Shown one piece after another: positions 18,983-29,077 of a DNA stretch of 64,000 bases. Under the pieces are notes generated by a model that searched no databases, was not told the DNA's origin, and was given only the letters and a program-made list of their open reading frames with translations. Made by a program: the position numbers and the translations under genes. Location: assembly GCF_000469325.1 (NCBI RefSeq), contig NZ_KI271583.1, forward strand, positions 18,215-82,214, in the 5' to 3' direction. Positions within the stretch are counted from its first letter, which is position 1; the number at the start of each line of letters is the position of its first letter. The stretch comes from Schleiferilactobacillus shenzhenensis LY-73 (lineage in GTDB: Bacteria; Bacillota; Bacilli; Lactobacillales; Lactobacillaceae).

Positions 18983-19921
18983 ATGATCGAATTTGAAAAG
19001 CCGAATATTACTAAGGTCGACGAAACCGCGAATTATGGGGAGTTTGTCGTCGAACCTCTCGAACGTGGTTACGGCACAACCCTTGGTAATTCGTTACGGC
19101 GCGTCCTTTTGTCCTCTCTTCCCGGCGCAGCTGTGTCGAGTGTTCAAATTGATGGCGTACTGCACGAGTTCTCCACGATTGACGGGGTGCTCGAAGACGT
19201 TACTCAAATCATTTTGAATATTAAGAAGCTTGCCTTGAAACTGAACACCGACACCGAGAAGACGGTGGAGATCGATGCAGAGGGGCCAACGACCGTTACC
19301 GCCGCGAATATCATCACTGATGACGACGTGGAGATCCTCAACCCGGAACAGTACATTTGCACGATCGCCGATGGCGGCCACCTGCACATGCGGATGACCA
19401 TTAAGAGCGGCCGCGGTTATGTACCGGCTGATCAGAACAAGAGTGAAGATATGCCGATTGGCGTATTACCGGTGGACTCTATTTTTACCCCGATCGAACG
19501 TGTCAACTACCAAGTCGAGAGTACCCGAGTGGGTAAACGCAACGACTTCGATAAGCTGACATTGGCGGTATGGACGAACGGATCGATCGGTCCCCGTGAA
19601 GCGATCTCCCTGGCGGCCAAGATTCTGACCGAACATCTCGCTGGGTTCGTCAATTTGACGGACGAAGCGAAGAATGCCGAAGTCATGGTCCAGAAGGAAG
19701 AAAACCACAAAGAGAAAATGATGGAGATGACCATCGAAGAGCTCGACCTCTCCGTACGCTCCTACAATTGTCTCAAGCGGGCCGGTATCAACACAGTTCA
19801 AGAGCTCACCAATAAGACGGAAGCCGACATGATGAAGGTCCGCAACTTGGGCCGCAAGTCGTTGGAAGAAGTCAAAGCCAAGCTGGCTGCTTTAGGCTTG
19901 TCCTTGAAGAGCGCCGACTAA
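18983..19921 (+). CDS. rpoA: RNA polymerase alpha subunit
   Basis: 312 residues. The N-terminal domain ([20 protein letters not shown]) dimerises and assembles RNA polymerase; the C-terminal domain after residue about 240 ([30 protein letters not shown]) binds UP elements and activators. The ATG at 18983 is taken because relatives begin MIEFEKP; the nearest purine-rich site (AAAGGGG) is rather distant. Confidence 0.97.
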   Translation: MIEFEKPNITKVDETANYGEFVVEPLERGYGTTLGNSLRRVLLSSLPGAAVSSVQIDGVLHEFSTIDGVLEDVTQIILNIKKLALKLNTDTEKTVEIDAEGPTTVTAANIITDDDVEILNPEQYICTIADGGHLHMRMTIKSGRGYVPADQNKSEDMPIGVLPVDSIFTPIERVNYQVESTRVGKRNDFDKLTLAVWTNGSIGPREAISLAAKILTEHLAGFVNLTDEAKNAEVMVQKEENHKEKMMEMTIEELDLSVRSYNCLKRAGINTVQELTNKTEADMMKVRNLGRKSLEEVKAKLAALGLSLKSAD

Positions 19922-19945
19922 CATAAACGAAGGAGGGAATCATAC

Positions 19946-20326
19946 ATGAGTTATCGTAAGCTCGGTCGGAACAGTTCTGCCCGTCGTGCCATGCTGCGCG
20001 ACTTGACGACTGCTCTGCTGATCAACGAACGTATCATCACGACGGAAAGCCGTGCTAAGGAAATTCGCAAGAGCACTGAAAAGATGATCACCCTGGGTAA
20101 GAAGGGTGATCTGTCAGCTCGCCGCCAAGCCGCGACCTATGTGCGCGACGTGGTTGCAGACGTGAAGGAAGAAGACGACAGTGTCGTTATCCAATCCGTT
20201 CTGCAGAAGCTGTTCAGTGACATCGCACCCCGCTACACAGAGCGTCAAGGCGGTTATACCCGCATCTACAAGACGGCTCCGCGTCGCGGCGATGCTGCGC
20301 CGATGGTCATTATCGAATTAGTCTAA
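19946..20326 (+). CDS. rplQ: Ribosomal protein L17
   Basis: 126 residues, last gene of the superoperon. [20 protein letters not shown] and [15 protein letters not shown] are diagnostic. L17 lies at the tunnel exit. A GC-rich hairpin follows at 20332-20359. Confidence 0.97.
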   Translation: MSYRKLGRNSSARRAMLRDLTTALLINERIITTESRAKEIRKSTEKMITLGKKGDLSARRQAATYVRDVVADVKEEDDSVVIQSVLQKLFSDIAPRYTERQGGYTRIYKTAPRRGDAAPMVIIELV

Positions 20327-20331
20327 TTGAC

Positions 20332-20359
20332 CGCAGCGTGAAGAAATTTCTTCTGCGGC
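20332..20359 (+). terminator. Hairpin after rplQ, no clear T run
   Basis: CCGCA pairs with TGCGG around the palindrome GAAGAAATTTCTTC. It lacks a U tract, so termination may be partial. Confidence 0.4.
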
Positions 20360-20509
20360 GAAAAACGGGCGTTACGATGGTGGATTGGCAACTCCGAGTC
20401 TAGCTTCGGCCGGTGCGCGACAGTCGTCCGCACCGTGCTCACCACGGAATTGGTTTCTTAATATGTTTGTGAGAAAGGCGTCCGGCTTTAGCTTGGCGTC
20501 TTTTTTCTG

Positions 20510-20515
20510 TATAAT
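20510..20515 (+). promoter_or_regulatory. -10 box for the ecf operon
   Basis: A perfect TATAAT preceded by TG lies 38 bases before ecfA1; the -35 (TTTAGC at 20487) is weak. The 180-base gap 20327-20509 contains no gene that I can support. Confidence 0.5.
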
Positions 20516-20553
20516 CAGTCGTGTTGTACCACCAGAAGGAGGGCGAAGGACAG

Positions 20554-21399
20554 ATGACCGAAGAAGCACCCATCATCACGATGGAGAACGTCACGGTGCG
20601 CTATGCGGAACAAGAACAGCCCGCGCTGGACGGCATCAGCTTGACGATTCCGGCCCATTCGTGGACCGCCCTCATTGGCCACAACGGCAGCGGTAAGTCG
20701 ACGCTCATCAAGGCCCTGGACGGGCTGGTGACGATCGACGGCGGTACCATGACCGTGGCCGGTTTGACCGTCAACGAGGAGAATATCTGGCAGATTCGCC
20801 GACGGCTTGGTGTGGTCTTTCAGAACCCGGAGAACCAATTTGTCGGTGCCACAGTGGCGGATGACGTGGCCTTCGGCTTAGAGAACGCCCAGGTCCCCCG
20901 GCCAGCCATGGTGGATCGGGTGGCGGCGGCGTTAGAGCAAGTGGGTATGACCGCCTATGCCGAGCGGGAGCCGGCCCATCTGTCCGGGGGCCAGAAGCAG
21001 CGGGTGGCCATTGCCGGGATCTTGGCCTTGGCGCCGGATATTATTGCGTTGGACGAAGCGACCAGTATGCTTGATCCGGAGGGCCGGGCCAGCGTACTGC
21101 GGACGATTCGGACACTGAAAGCCCAAGAAAACTTAACGATCCTGTCGGTCACCCATGATTTGGAAGAGGCCGCTGCGGCTGACCACGTGATTGTCATTGA
21201 TAATGGCCACCTGGTCGCCAGCGGCACGCCGCCGGAGATCTTCGCCCAAGGGGCGGCACTCATCGATATGGGATTGTCCGTCCCGTTCACCGAACAACTC
21301 AAAACTGACCTGGAAGCCGGCGGCATCACCTTGCCGGCCGGCTATCTTAACGAAGAGGAAATGGCAGCGCAGCTATGGAAATTGTACTCGACCATGTAA
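20554..21399 (+). CDS. ecfA1: ECF transporter ATPase EcfA1
   Basis: 281 residues. Cytoplasmic ATPase of the shared energy-coupling module that powers vitamin and metal uptake through exchangeable S components. Walker [10 protein letters not shown], signature [13 protein letters not shown] and Walker [13 protein letters not shown] are visible. The ATG at 20554 is chosen, AAGGAGG lying 11 bases upstream. Overlaps ecfA2 by 25 bases. Confidence 0.95.
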   Translation: MTEEAPIITMENVTVRYAEQEQPALDGISLTIPAHSWTALIGHNGSGKSTLIKALDGLVTIDGGTMTVAGLTVNEENIWQIRRRLGVVFQNPENQFVGATVADDVAFGLENAQVPRPAMVDRVAAALEQVGMTAYAEREPAHLSGGQKQRVAIAGILALAPDIIALDEATSMLDPEGRASVLRTIRTLKAQENLTILSVTHDLEEAAAADHVIVIDNGHLVASGTPPEIFAQGAALIDMGLSVPFTEQLKTDLEAGGITLPAGYLNEEEMAAQLWKLYSTM

Positions 21400-22253
21400 G
21401 CTTTACTTACCAAGCCGGTACCCCGTTTGCGGGCGACGGTCTCAAAGACGTCAGTGTGACCATCCCCGACGGCTCCTATACGGCGATCATCGGCCAGACC
21501 GGCAGCGGCAAGTCCACCTTGCTCCAGCACTTGAACGCGCTGCTGAAGCCGACCCAGGGCACCGTGCGGATCGGCGACCGGGTGATTACGCCGCAGACCA
21601 GCAACAAGAACCTGAAGCCGCTCCGGGCAAAGGTTGGTCTCGTTTTCCAATTCGCGGAAAACCAGCTATTTGAAGAAACGGTGGAAAAAGACGTCGCCTT
21701 TGGCCCCAAGAACTTTGGCGTCCCCGCGGCGGAGGCCATGGAACGCGCCCACCATGCCCTGACGTTGGTGGGCATCGGCCCGGAGTACTACCAGCACTCG
21801 CCCTTTGACCTTTCCGGCGGCCAGATGCGCCGGGTCGCCATTGCCGGAGTCCTGGCGATGACCCCGGAACTGCTTATTCTGGATGAGCCCACCGCCGGCC
21901 TGGATCCCAAGGGCCGTAAGGAACTGATGACGTTATTTGAGCAGCTCCACCAGGAGCAGGGAATCGGCATTGTGCTGGTCACCCACCAAATGGAAGATGT
22001 GGCGAATTATGCCGAACACGTCCTGGTCATGGCCGGCGGCCAGGTCATCAAACAAGGTTCCCCAGCAGCCATCTTTGCTGATCCGGACTGGCTGCACGCC
22101 CACCACTTAGGCCTGCCCCAGGCAGCGCGGTTCGCCCGGCTCGTGCAGGCCCAGGGGCTGCCTTTGCCGGCACCGTTGCCGCTGACCGAGAAGGCACTGG
22201 CGCACGCCCTACTGCCCCTGTTGCACCCAGGAAAGGGGCAGAGCGATGAATAA
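21375..22253 (+). CDS. ecfA2: ECF transporter ATPase EcfA2
   Basis: 292 residues. Partner ATPase of EcfA1; the two form an asymmetric heterodimer. Walker [14 protein letters not shown], signature [13 protein letters not shown] and Walker [13 protein letters not shown]. The start is inside the ecfA1 3' end and its stop overlaps ecfT by 8 bases, so the three are translated as a unit. Confidence 0.95.
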   Translation: MEIVLDHVSFTYQAGTPFAGDGLKDVSVTIPDGSYTAIIGQTGSGKSTLLQHLNALLKPTQGTVRIGDRVITPQTSNKNLKPLRAKVGLVFQFAENQLFEETVEKDVAFGPKNFGVPAAEAMERAHHALTLVGIGPEYYQHSPFDLSGGQMRRVAIAGVLAMTPELLILDEPTAGLDPKGRKELMTLFEQLHQEQGIGIVLVTHQMEDVANYAEHVLVMAGGQVIKQGSPAAIFADPDWLHAHHLGLPQAARFARLVQAQGLPLPAPLPLTEKALAHALLPLLHPGKGQSDE

Positions 22254-23043
22254 ACTGATGATTGGCCGCTATCTCCCGGGTGACTCGCTGGTGCACAAAA
22301 TGGACCCGCGGGGCAAGATCGTCTTGGTCTTTTACTTTATCTGGCTCGTCTTCTTTGCGGACAACGTCTGGTCTTATCTGACCGTTGGGCTCTTTACCCT
22401 GCTGGCCGTGCTGCTCACCCGCATCAAACTGATTTATTTTTGGCGGGGGATCCAACCGGCCATCTTTCTGATCCTCTTCACCGTCCTGATCCAGGTGTTC
22501 TTCACCCGCGGCGGCCAGGTCTACTGGGCGTGGGGACCCTTTGCCCTGTCGAGTGCCGGGGTCGTCAACGCCTGGTTCATCTTCTTCCGGTTGGTGATCA
22601 TCATTGCGATGTCGACGCTGCTCACACTGACCACGTCGCCCCTCGATATCTCTGGGGCGCTGTCGTCCCTGATGACGCCGCTGAAGTGGGTCCATGTACC
22701 AGTGGATATCATTGCCTTGATGCTCTCTATTGCGCTGCGCTTCGTGCCCACGCTGATGGATGAGACGGTCCGCATCATGAATGCCCAGCGCGCCCGCGGG
22801 GTAGACTTCGGCAGCGGCAGTCTGGCCCAGCAGATCAAGGCCATCGTGCCCATCCTCATTCCCCTGTTTGTCAGCGCTATGCACCACGCCGAGGACCTGG
22901 ACGACGCGATGACCGCCCGGGGCTACCGCACCGATGCCCCGCGTACAGCGTTCCGCGTCATCCAGTGGCACCAGCGCGATACCCTCAGCGTCGTGGCTTT
23001 CGCCGCGCTGACGGCCGTGGTTTTTCTTGTCCGAATGCCTTAA
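22246..23043 (+). CDS. ecfT: ECF transporter transmembrane subunit EcfT
   Basis: 265 residues. Membrane scaffold that links both ATPases to S components. Several hydrophobic helices are visible; the coupling-helix Ala-Arg-Gly type motifs are seen as [10 protein letters not shown] (near 184) and MTARGYR (near 223). No S component lies beside it, so the module is of the shared (group II) type. Confidence 0.95.
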   Translation: MNKLMIGRYLPGDSLVHKMDPRGKIVLVFYFIWLVFFADNVWSYLTVGLFTLLAVLLTRIKLIYFWRGIQPAIFLILFTVLIQVFFTRGGQVYWAWGPFALSSAGVVNAWFIFFRLVIIIAMSTLLTLTTSPLDISGALSSLMTPLKWVHVPVDIIALMLSIALRFVPTLMDETVRIMNAQRARGVDFGSGSLAQQIKAIVPILIPLFVSAMHHAEDLDDAMTARGYRTDAPRTAFRVIQWHQRDTLSVVAFAALTAVVFLVRMP

Positions 23044-23062
23044 GTGAGAAAGGAGACAGCCC

Positions 23063-23863
23063 ATGCCCCGCTATCGGTTGATTCTGGCCTATGATGGCAC
23101 CAAGTTCCATGGCTTTCAAAGCCAGCCCCAGCTGCGCACTGTACAGGGAACGATCGAGCAGGCGCTGGTCAAGATGACAAAAGGCAGGAGCGTGACCGTC
23201 TTTGGCGCCGGCCGCACCGATGCCGGCGTCCATGCCCAGGGCCAGGTCGTCCATTTTAATTTCCCGGGAAATATTCCCCCACGGAACATGATGCTGGCAC
23301 TGAATTCGCTGATGCCCCTGGACGTGGTCATCAAGGACTGCACCATCGTCCCGGAGACGTTCCACGCCCAGTTCTCCACCGTGGGCAAGCGCTACGGTTA
23401 CCGCGTGTCCCGCACCCGCTTCACTGATCCGTTCAAGCGTTTCTATACGGGTCATTATCCGTATCAGTTAGACCTGGACCGCATTCGCGCAGCGTTACCG
23501 GATGTCGTCGGTACCCACGACTTCACCAGTTTTGCTGCTTCCGGCGGCGTGATCAAGAACAAGGTGCGGACGATTTACACGGCGACCATGACCGATCGGC
23601 CGGAAGAAGATGAGCTGTATTTCGAATTCATCGGGAACGGCTTTCTCTACAACATGGTCCGTATCTTAGTGGGCGTTCTGTTAGAAATCGGCAATGACCG
23701 CCGGCCGGTCGCGGAATTCCCCCGGCTATACGCCGCCAAAGACCGCCAGGAAGCGCGCATCACGGCTCCCGCGAGCGGGCTGTACTTGCAAGAAGTGTAC
23801 TATACTGACGCAGCGTTGCAGGCGGCCGTGACGGCGAGGCAGCACACGACTGCCAAGGATTAA
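23063..23863 (+). CDS. truA: tRNA pseudouridine(38-40) synthase TruA
   Basis: 266 residues. Converts uridines in the tRNA anticodon arm to pseudouridine. The catalytic Asp is Asp53 in [25 protein letters not shown] near residue 192 is also characteristic. 19 bases after ecfT with an AAAGGAG site; linkage to the ecf genes is common in lactobacilli. Confidence 0.96.
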   Translation: MPRYRLILAYDGTKFHGFQSQPQLRTVQGTIEQALVKMTKGRSVTVFGAGRTDAGVHAQGQVVHFNFPGNIPPRNMMLALNSLMPLDVVIKDCTIVPETFHAQFSTVGKRYGYRVSRTRFTDPFKRFYTGHYPYQLDLDRIRAALPDVVGTHDFTSFAASGGVIKNKVRTIYTATMTDRPEEDELYFEFIGNGFLYNMVRILVGVLLEIGNDRRPVAEFPRLYAAKDRQEARITAPASGLYLQEVYYTDAALQAAVTARQHTTAKD

Positions 23864-23898
23864 GCCGGCTTACCATAACCTGAATCGAGGTGACGGGG

Positions 23899-24111
23899 AT
23901 GCGCAATCGGTGGTTGTGGCTGGTTAATATACTCGTGCTGCTCGGGTTCATCAGCGCCGCTATTGTCATTCTGCGGCGCACCACGGATGGCACTGGCCAC
24001 GTAGAGACAGGGGCCTCCCGCCTGGTCGCCCTGGCGGTGCTGGGGATCGCCCTGCTGTTGATTCTGGCAGTGGAACTGATCGTCTGGCTGGTTAAGCGGC
24101 GGCACGAGTGA
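23899..24111 (+). CDS. Small two-TM membrane protein
   Basis: 70 residues from ATG 23899 with GAGGTG upstream. Two helices are visible (about 7-26 and 42-62); between them is a short polar loop (RRTTDGTGHVETG), and the end is basic (VKRRHE). It follows truA by 35 bases and may be cotranscribed. No family recognised. Confidence 0.6.
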   Translation: MRNRWLWLVNILVLLGFISAAIVILRRTTDGTGHVETGASRLVALAVLGIALLLILAVELIVWLVKRRHE

Positions 24112-24163
24112 TCCGCAGTGGTGGTCTGGCCGGGTGGCGTTTCGCCAATTACTGACCAAATAA

Positions 24164-24192
24164 TTGACTTCAGTATAGAAAACGGTTACAAA
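24164..24192 (+). promoter_or_regulatory. Fucosidase promoter with strong cre site
   Basis: TTGACT (24164-24169), 17-bp spacer, TACAAA (24187-24192). AGAAAACGGTTACA (24177-24190) fits the cre consensus at 13 of 14 positions and sits over the spacer and -10, as expected for CcpA repression. Confidence 0.6.
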
Positions 24193-24229
24193 TAAGATAG
24201 TAACTGATCTGGGAGGGAGTCTTTTACCT

Positions 24230-25378
24230 ATGGCCAAAAAAGAGCAGCCAATCGTCAATATTCACCGGCAGGATCCGCCGCAGTGGTTTAAAGATGCGGG
24301 ATTCGGCATCTTCATCCACTGGGGTGTCTATAGTGTGCCCGCGTATGCCCCGGTGGATGTGGAGGACTTCGGTACGATTATGAAAGAGAAGTCCATGAAG
24401 TACCTGTATGAGAACCAGCCGTATGCCGAATGGTACGGCAACAGTATGAAGATTCCGGGCAGTCCGGCGTATAAGTACCACCACGAGCACTATGGCGACC
24501 ATACCCCCTACACCAGCTTTGCCAAGAGTTTCCAGCAAACCAGCCAGGCAGTGGACGTGGAAAAATGGGCGGACATGTTTGCGGCGGCGGGGGCGAAGTA
24601 TGTTGTTGTCGTGACCAAACACCACGACGGCTTCGTGATGTATCCCACTGAAGTCAACAATCCCAACATTGCGGACTATCATCTGAATTTTGATTACGTC
24701 GGCCAGCTAGCCGAAGCGGTGCGTAAACGCGGCATGCACTTTGGCGTGTACTATTCGTCACTGCTGGACTGGACGTTCACGACCAAGCCCATCGAAAGCA
24801 CGGCAGACCTGATCCTCAGCACGAACAAGACCCAGACGTATCTGGATTATGCGTGGGACCAATGGCACGAGCTGATCGACCGGTATCACCCCGACATTCT
24901 GTGGAGCGACATCGGCTATCCCGACGATCCCCGGCTGCCCCAACTGTTCAAGGACTTCTATCAAGTCATGCCGGATGGGCTGGTCAATGACCGCTGGAGT
25001 ATCTTCCCAAACTGGATGCGGCATCAATACCTGCACCCGCTGTTCAATTGGGCCGCGAAGATGCAGTTCAAGCAGTCCCAAAAGGCAGACCCGAAGGACA
25101 TGCCGCCCCAGTATTACGATTATCGGACGATTGAGTACACCACAGACTGGCACGGGACGGATTACTTCGAGACGACCCGCGGGATGGACAAGTCCTTTGG
25201 CTACAACCAGTTCAGTCGGCCGCAGGACTATATCACCGCCGATGAAGTCCGGGATATCGTGAGACTGGTCAAGCCCCAGAAGGGCCGCCTGCTGCTGAAC
25301 GTCGGTCCGGAGAAAGACGGCACGATCCCGCCGTATCAAGAACAGATTTTGAAGGATTTGGCAGAAAAGCAGCCTTAA
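24230..25378 (+). CDS. Alpha-L-fucosidase (GH29), intracellular
   Basis: 382 residues. Removes alpha-linked L-fucose from fucosylated glycans or disaccharides. The family opening WFKDAGFGIFIHWGVYSVP (near residue 19) and the nucleophile Asp in DILWSDIGYP (near 226) are present; the end GRLLLNVGPEKDGTIPPYQE is also typical. There is no signal peptide, so it acts on imported small substrates. It is monocistronic with its own cre-bearing promoter and terminator; no transporter is adjacent. Relatives in Lacticaseibacillus (Alf enzymes) are known. Confidence 0.93.
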   Translation: MAKKEQPIVNIHRQDPPQWFKDAGFGIFIHWGVYSVPAYAPVDVEDFGTIMKEKSMKYLYENQPYAEWYGNSMKIPGSPAYKYHHEHYGDHTPYTSFAKSFQQTSQAVDVEKWADMFAAAGAKYVVVVTKHHDGFVMYPTEVNNPNIADYHLNFDYVGQLAEAVRKRGMHFGVYYSSLLDWTFTTKPIESTADLILSTNKTQTYLDYAWDQWHELIDRYHPDILWSDIGYPDDPRLPQLFKDFYQVMPDGLVNDRWSIFPNWMRHQYLHPLFNWAAKMQFKQSQKADPKDMPPQYYDYRTIEYTTDWHGTDYFETTRGMDKSFGYNQFSRPQDYITADEVRDIVRLVKPQKGRLLLNVGPEKDGTIPPYQEQILKDLAEKQP

Positions 25379-25387
25379 CTCGCAATG

Positions 25388-25423
25388 CAGCCGTTCGCCT
25401 GACGCAGGCGGGCGGTTTTTTTG
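25388..25423 (+). terminator. Terminator of the fucosidase gene
   Basis: CCG-TT-CGCCT pairs with AGGCG-GG-CGG, followed by T7. Confidence 0.8.
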
Positions 25424-25433
25424 TCTTTGGGGC

Positions 25434-25464
25434 TTGCCTTGAAGTGCACTTCAAGGTTTAGAGT
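25434..25464 (+). promoter_or_regulatory. MerR-type promoter with 18-bp palindrome
   Basis: TTGCCT (25434-25439) and TAGAGT (25459-25464) are separated by an over-long 19-bp spacer. A perfect palindrome CTTGAAGTGCACTTCAAG fills it (25438-25455). Long spacer plus palindrome is the hallmark of promoters activated by MerR proteins through DNA untwisting. The cognate regulator is most likely the merR gene two genes downstream. Confidence 0.8.
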
Positions 25465-25466
25465 AG

Positions 25467-26342
<876 letters not shown>

Positions 26343-26348
26343 GCCGCC

Positions 26349-26762
26349 ATGACGATTGACGGGGTTGCCAAAAAATTCAACGTCACCAAGGATACGCTTC
26401 GGTACTGGGAGCGAATCGGGCTGCTCCCGCCGATTCAGCGGAACGATAGCGGCTACCGGGACTATACCGAACACGACATGAACTGGGTGTTCTACATCCA
26501 GGCCCTGCGTAATGCCGGCATGTCGATTGAAGCGTTGATCGAGTTTGTGACGCTGTACCGCCAGGGTAACCAGACAGCGGCGGCCCGTAAGACGCTGCTC
26601 GTGGACCAGCGGCAGACGTTGCTGGACCAGTAGCACGAGATCGAGAAGACTATCGACTACCTGACGTATAAGATCGATCATTTCGGTGATCACATGCTGA
26701 CGTATGAGGAAGAAAAGCTGGCCTACGAAGGCCGGCCAAACGACAAAGGAGTGGGAAAATGA
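26349..26762 (+). pseudogene. MerR-family regulator interrupted by in-frame TAG
   Basis: The N-terminal helix-turn-helix is intact (MTIDGVAKKFNVTKDTLRYW, ERIGLLPP, DSGYRDYTEHDM). At 26631-26633 a TAG stops the frame after 94 codons, but the same frame continues open for 42 more codons (HEIEKTIDYLTYKIDHF...) to a TGA at 26760 that overlaps the next ATG as ATGA. The full reading would be 137 residues, the usual AdhR-like length. The context ...LLDQ*HEIEK fits a Gln CAG to TAG change. The missing part includes most of the dimer helix. Either a recent pseudogene, a truncated regulator, a suppressed amber codon, or a sequencing error. Confidence 0.85.
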
Positions 26763-27412
26763 CCAAAAACGTATTGATTATGGCGGCGAACGGCCAGATT
26801 TCAAAGATCGTGACGCACCGTTTGTTAACCGAACCAGCATTCAAGGATGTCCAGCTGACCCTGTTCTTACGGAATAAGGACAGGTTGGCGAAGTTGGCTG
26901 ACAATCCCCGAGTGACGCTCGTGGAAGGCAGTTTGGACAATGCGGACGACGTCGCCAAAGCGATGGCCGGGCAAGATATTGTCTTCGTCGGCGTAGTCGA
27001 CCACAGTCCGGCCAACGCAGAAACTAAGAACGTGATTGCCGGGATGCAAGCGGCCCATGTGCAACGGGTCATCTATACGAATGTGCTGGGCATCTACGAC
27101 GAGGTGCCCGGGGCATTTGGTGCCTGGAATAAGCAAACGATCAGCAGCGGGCTGCCGACGGCCCTGGGCTCTGACCAGCTGCTGGCGGCGTCTGGATTGG
27201 ACTACACCACCCTGCGTCTGCCCTGGCTGAATGACCGCGACGTGCACTATGAAGTGACCCACCGGCACGACCCCTACGTTGGCGTGTCCGGGTCCCGGCA
27301 GAGTATTGCGGACGTCGTGGTCCGCATCATCACGGACCCGGCGTTATACAAGGACGACAGCATTGGCATCGCCGACCCGGACACGGCGGGTCATGACCGG
27401 CCGGTGTACTGA
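26759..27412 (+). CDS. NAD(P)-binding atypical SDR (NmrA-like)
   Basis: 217 residues. The N-terminal Rossmann segment VLIMAANGQISKIVTHRLL lacks a strict GxxGxxG and the classical Tyr-x3-Lys is not obvious, which places it among the atypical SDR/NmrA-like proteins. VTLVEGSLDNADDVAKAM is typical of this group. Overlaps the merR reading by 4 bases and has its own AAAGGAG site, so it is expressed with the aldo/keto reductase. Substrate unknown. Confidence 0.85.
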   Translation: MTKNVLIMAANGQISKIVTHRLLTEPAFKDVQLTLFLRNKDRLAKLADNPRVTLVEGSLDNADDVAKAMAGQDIVFVGVVDHSPANAETKNVIAGMQAAHVQRVIYTNVLGIYDEVPGAFGAWNKQTISSGLPTALGSDQLLAASGLDYTTLRLPWLNDRDVHYEVTHRHDPYVGVSGSRQSIADVVVRIITDPALYKDDSIGIADPDTAGHDRPVY

Positions 27413-27429
27413 GACAGCGGGACAGGCAA

Positions 27430-27466
27430 AAAAACGGCGGCCGCCCATGAAGCACGAACCGCCGCA
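27430..27466 (-). terminator. Terminator of the 27490 gene
   Basis: On the minus strand GCGGCGG pairs with CCGCCGT and a T7 run follows. Transcripts from the opposite side also meet this hairpin. Confidence 0.75.
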
Positions 27467-27489
27467 ACGTCATCGCTAACCGCCTCTGT

Positions 27490-28185
27490 CTAAGTCGCGG
27501 GCAAGATGCGCAATGGCCTGTCCTTCTGCCACCGCATCAGCGGATAGACCAAGACGGCCCCAAGCAGCGGGAAGAGCCATGGGACTTGGGCCAAGAAACG
27601 GGTGCTGACAGAGTTGAGGATGAGGGGCGAAAATGACCGGCTGGCCGGCATGCTTTCACCAAACGACAGCAGCAGACTGATCAGGATGAGCGCCACCACG
27701 ATTTGGCTACTGACCGCACTGCCGCCCTGCAGGATCACCCGGTCCGCCACCATCAAGAACAGCCAGGACCAGACGGCGATACCCAGTGCATAGAGTAAAA
27801 TATCAGCAGGTACCGTCCAGCCTGGGCGTAATTGGCCGGTCCAGGGATCCCGGACCAGGGCGGTGGCGCTCATCAGCACGCTGCTCAATAGGGCGATACC
27901 CCCATTAAACATGGCTTGCTGGTGCCAGACCGCCGCCGGCGGGGCAGTGGTCGCCAAGTCCGCCAAGGGCCGGCGGAGCGGGATGACGATGAGCACGGTC
28001 AGCGAGATGAACGGCACCAGATCGACATGACCGCCCACCGCACCGCCCCGGGCGACCGCTGCCCAATCTGCGGGGTGCTTTGCGATCTGTTCCAAGACAG
28101 GTATCAGAGCAACGGCAGCGTACCAAAGACGCCACAGTCCATACAGCAGGACGGCCCACCAGCGGCCGCCGATACGGGTACGCAC
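27490..28185 (-). CDS. Six-TM protein, local paralog family, copy 1
   Basis: 231 residues from GTG 28185, eight bases after GGAGGTG. About six membrane helices. Motifs shared with the proteins at 29077 and 29772: RWWAVLLYGLWR at the N-terminus, a TTAPPAAVWH loop, RDPWTG(Q)LRPGWT and WSWLFLMVADR. Not recognised as any named family. A C-tract lies in its putative promoter. Confidence 0.75.
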   Translation of the reverse strand: MRTRIGGRWWAVLLYGLWRLWYAAVALIPVLEQIAKHPADWAAVARGGAVGGHVDLVPFISLTVLIVIPLRRPLADLATTAPPAAVWHQQAMFNGGIALLSSVLMSATALVRDPWTGQLRPGWTVPADILLYALGIAVWSWLFLMVADRVILQGGSAVSSQIVVALILISLLLSFGESMPASRSFSPLILNSVSTRFLAQVPWLFPLLGAVLVYPLMRWQKDRPLRILPAT

Positions 28186-28206
28186 AGAAATCACCTCCGC
28201 ATTGAT

Positions 28207-28236
28207 ATTCTCTGCTGGGGGGGGGGCGAATGTCAA
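28207..28236 (-). promoter_or_regulatory. Promoter with 10-bp homopolymer in its spacer
   Basis: On the minus strand TTGACA (28236-28231) is followed by a C10 run (28226-28217) and a possible -10 GAGAAT (28212-28207) at 18 bp. Slippage by one base would give the optimal 17-bp spacing. Confidence 0.4.
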
Positions 28237-28237
28237 C

Positions 28238-28254
28238 TGAAACAGCTTACACTA
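28238..28254 (+). promoter_or_regulatory. cre-like site before the SDR gene
   Basis: TGAAACAGCTTACA fits TGWAANCGNTNWCA at 13 of 14 positions. The 16-mer GAAACAGCTTACACTA (28239-28254) is identical to the lacL promoter region at 575-590. Confidence 0.5.
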
Positions 28255-28291
28255 TGATTCATGCGCAATTAACGAAAGGGGAACCTTACTT

Positions 28292-29029
28292 ATGAAAAAA
28301 GTTATCGTAATCACCGGCGCCTCCAGCGGCATCGGTGAAGCCACCGCCAAGCGTCTGGCGAAAGCCGGCAATCCGGTGGTTCTCGCCGCCCGGCGGGAGC
28401 AGCGGCTGCAAGCCATCGTCGCGGATATTGAAGCCATTGGCGGCCAAGCCGCTTACTTAGTGACAGACGTCACCCAACGGGAGGAAGTCCAAGCCCTGGC
28501 GGACCTGGCTGTGGAGAAATTCGGCCGAATCGACGTGTGGATGAACAATGCGGGATTGATGCCCCAGTCCACTTTTGATCAGCTGAAGGTTGCTGAGTGG
28601 GACCGCATGGTGGATGTGAACATCAAAGGCGTCCTCTACGGCATTGCCGCCGCCTTGCCGGTGATGCGCAAGCAGCAGAGCGGCCAGTTCATCAACGTTT
28701 CTTCCGTGGCCGGCCACGTGGTTCATGCCGGCAGCGGCGTGTATGCCGGCACCAAGTTCGCCGTGCGGGCCATCAGCGACGGCCTGCGCCAAGAGGAAGC
28801 CGCGGCCGGCAGTCATATCCGGGTCACCGTCATTTCTCCCGGTGCCGTGGCTACTGAGCTGACGGAGACGATCACCGACGCCGCTGCTAAGAAGCGGATC
28901 GATGCGCTGTACGACGCCGTCGCCATTGCTCCGGAACGCATTGCCGAAGCGGTGGATTACGCCATTGCCGCCCCGGAGGATACCTCCGTGAACGAGATCT
29001 TGATTCGGCCGACGAAGCAAGTCGGTTGA
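28292..29029 (+). CDS. Classical short-chain dehydrogenase/reductase
   Basis: 245 residues. NADP-type cofactor motif TGASSGIG (residues 8-15) with a basic AARREQ after beta-2. Catalytic Ser138, Tyr151 and Lys155 (YAGTK). NNAG is present as MNNAGLM. Likely an oxidoreductase acting on small alcohols or ketones; the substrate cannot be told. It is flanked by the unrelated membrane paralogs on the other strand and has its own cre-like promoter. Confidence 0.93.
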   Translation: MKKVIVITGASSGIGEATAKRLAKAGNPVVLAARREQRLQAIVADIEAIGGQAAYLVTDVTQREEVQALADLAVEKFGRIDVWMNNAGLMPQSTFDQLKVAEWDRMVDVNIKGVLYGIAAALPVMRKQQSGQFINVSSVAGHVVHAGSGVYAGTKFAVRAISDGLRQEEAAAGSHIRVTVISPGAVATELTETITDAAAKKRIDALYDAVAIAPERIAEAVDYAIAAPEDTSVNEILIRPTKQVG

Positions 29030-29035
29030 TGGTGA

Positions 29036-29077
29036 AGAAAAGCGGCACCGGGGAATTTGTCCCGATGCCGCTTTTCT
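29036..29077. terminator. Bidirectional terminator
   Basis: AAAAGCGGCACCGGG pairs with CCCGATGCCGCTTTT; A-rich and T-rich flanks serve the convergent genes ending at 29029 and 29077. Confidence 0.85.
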
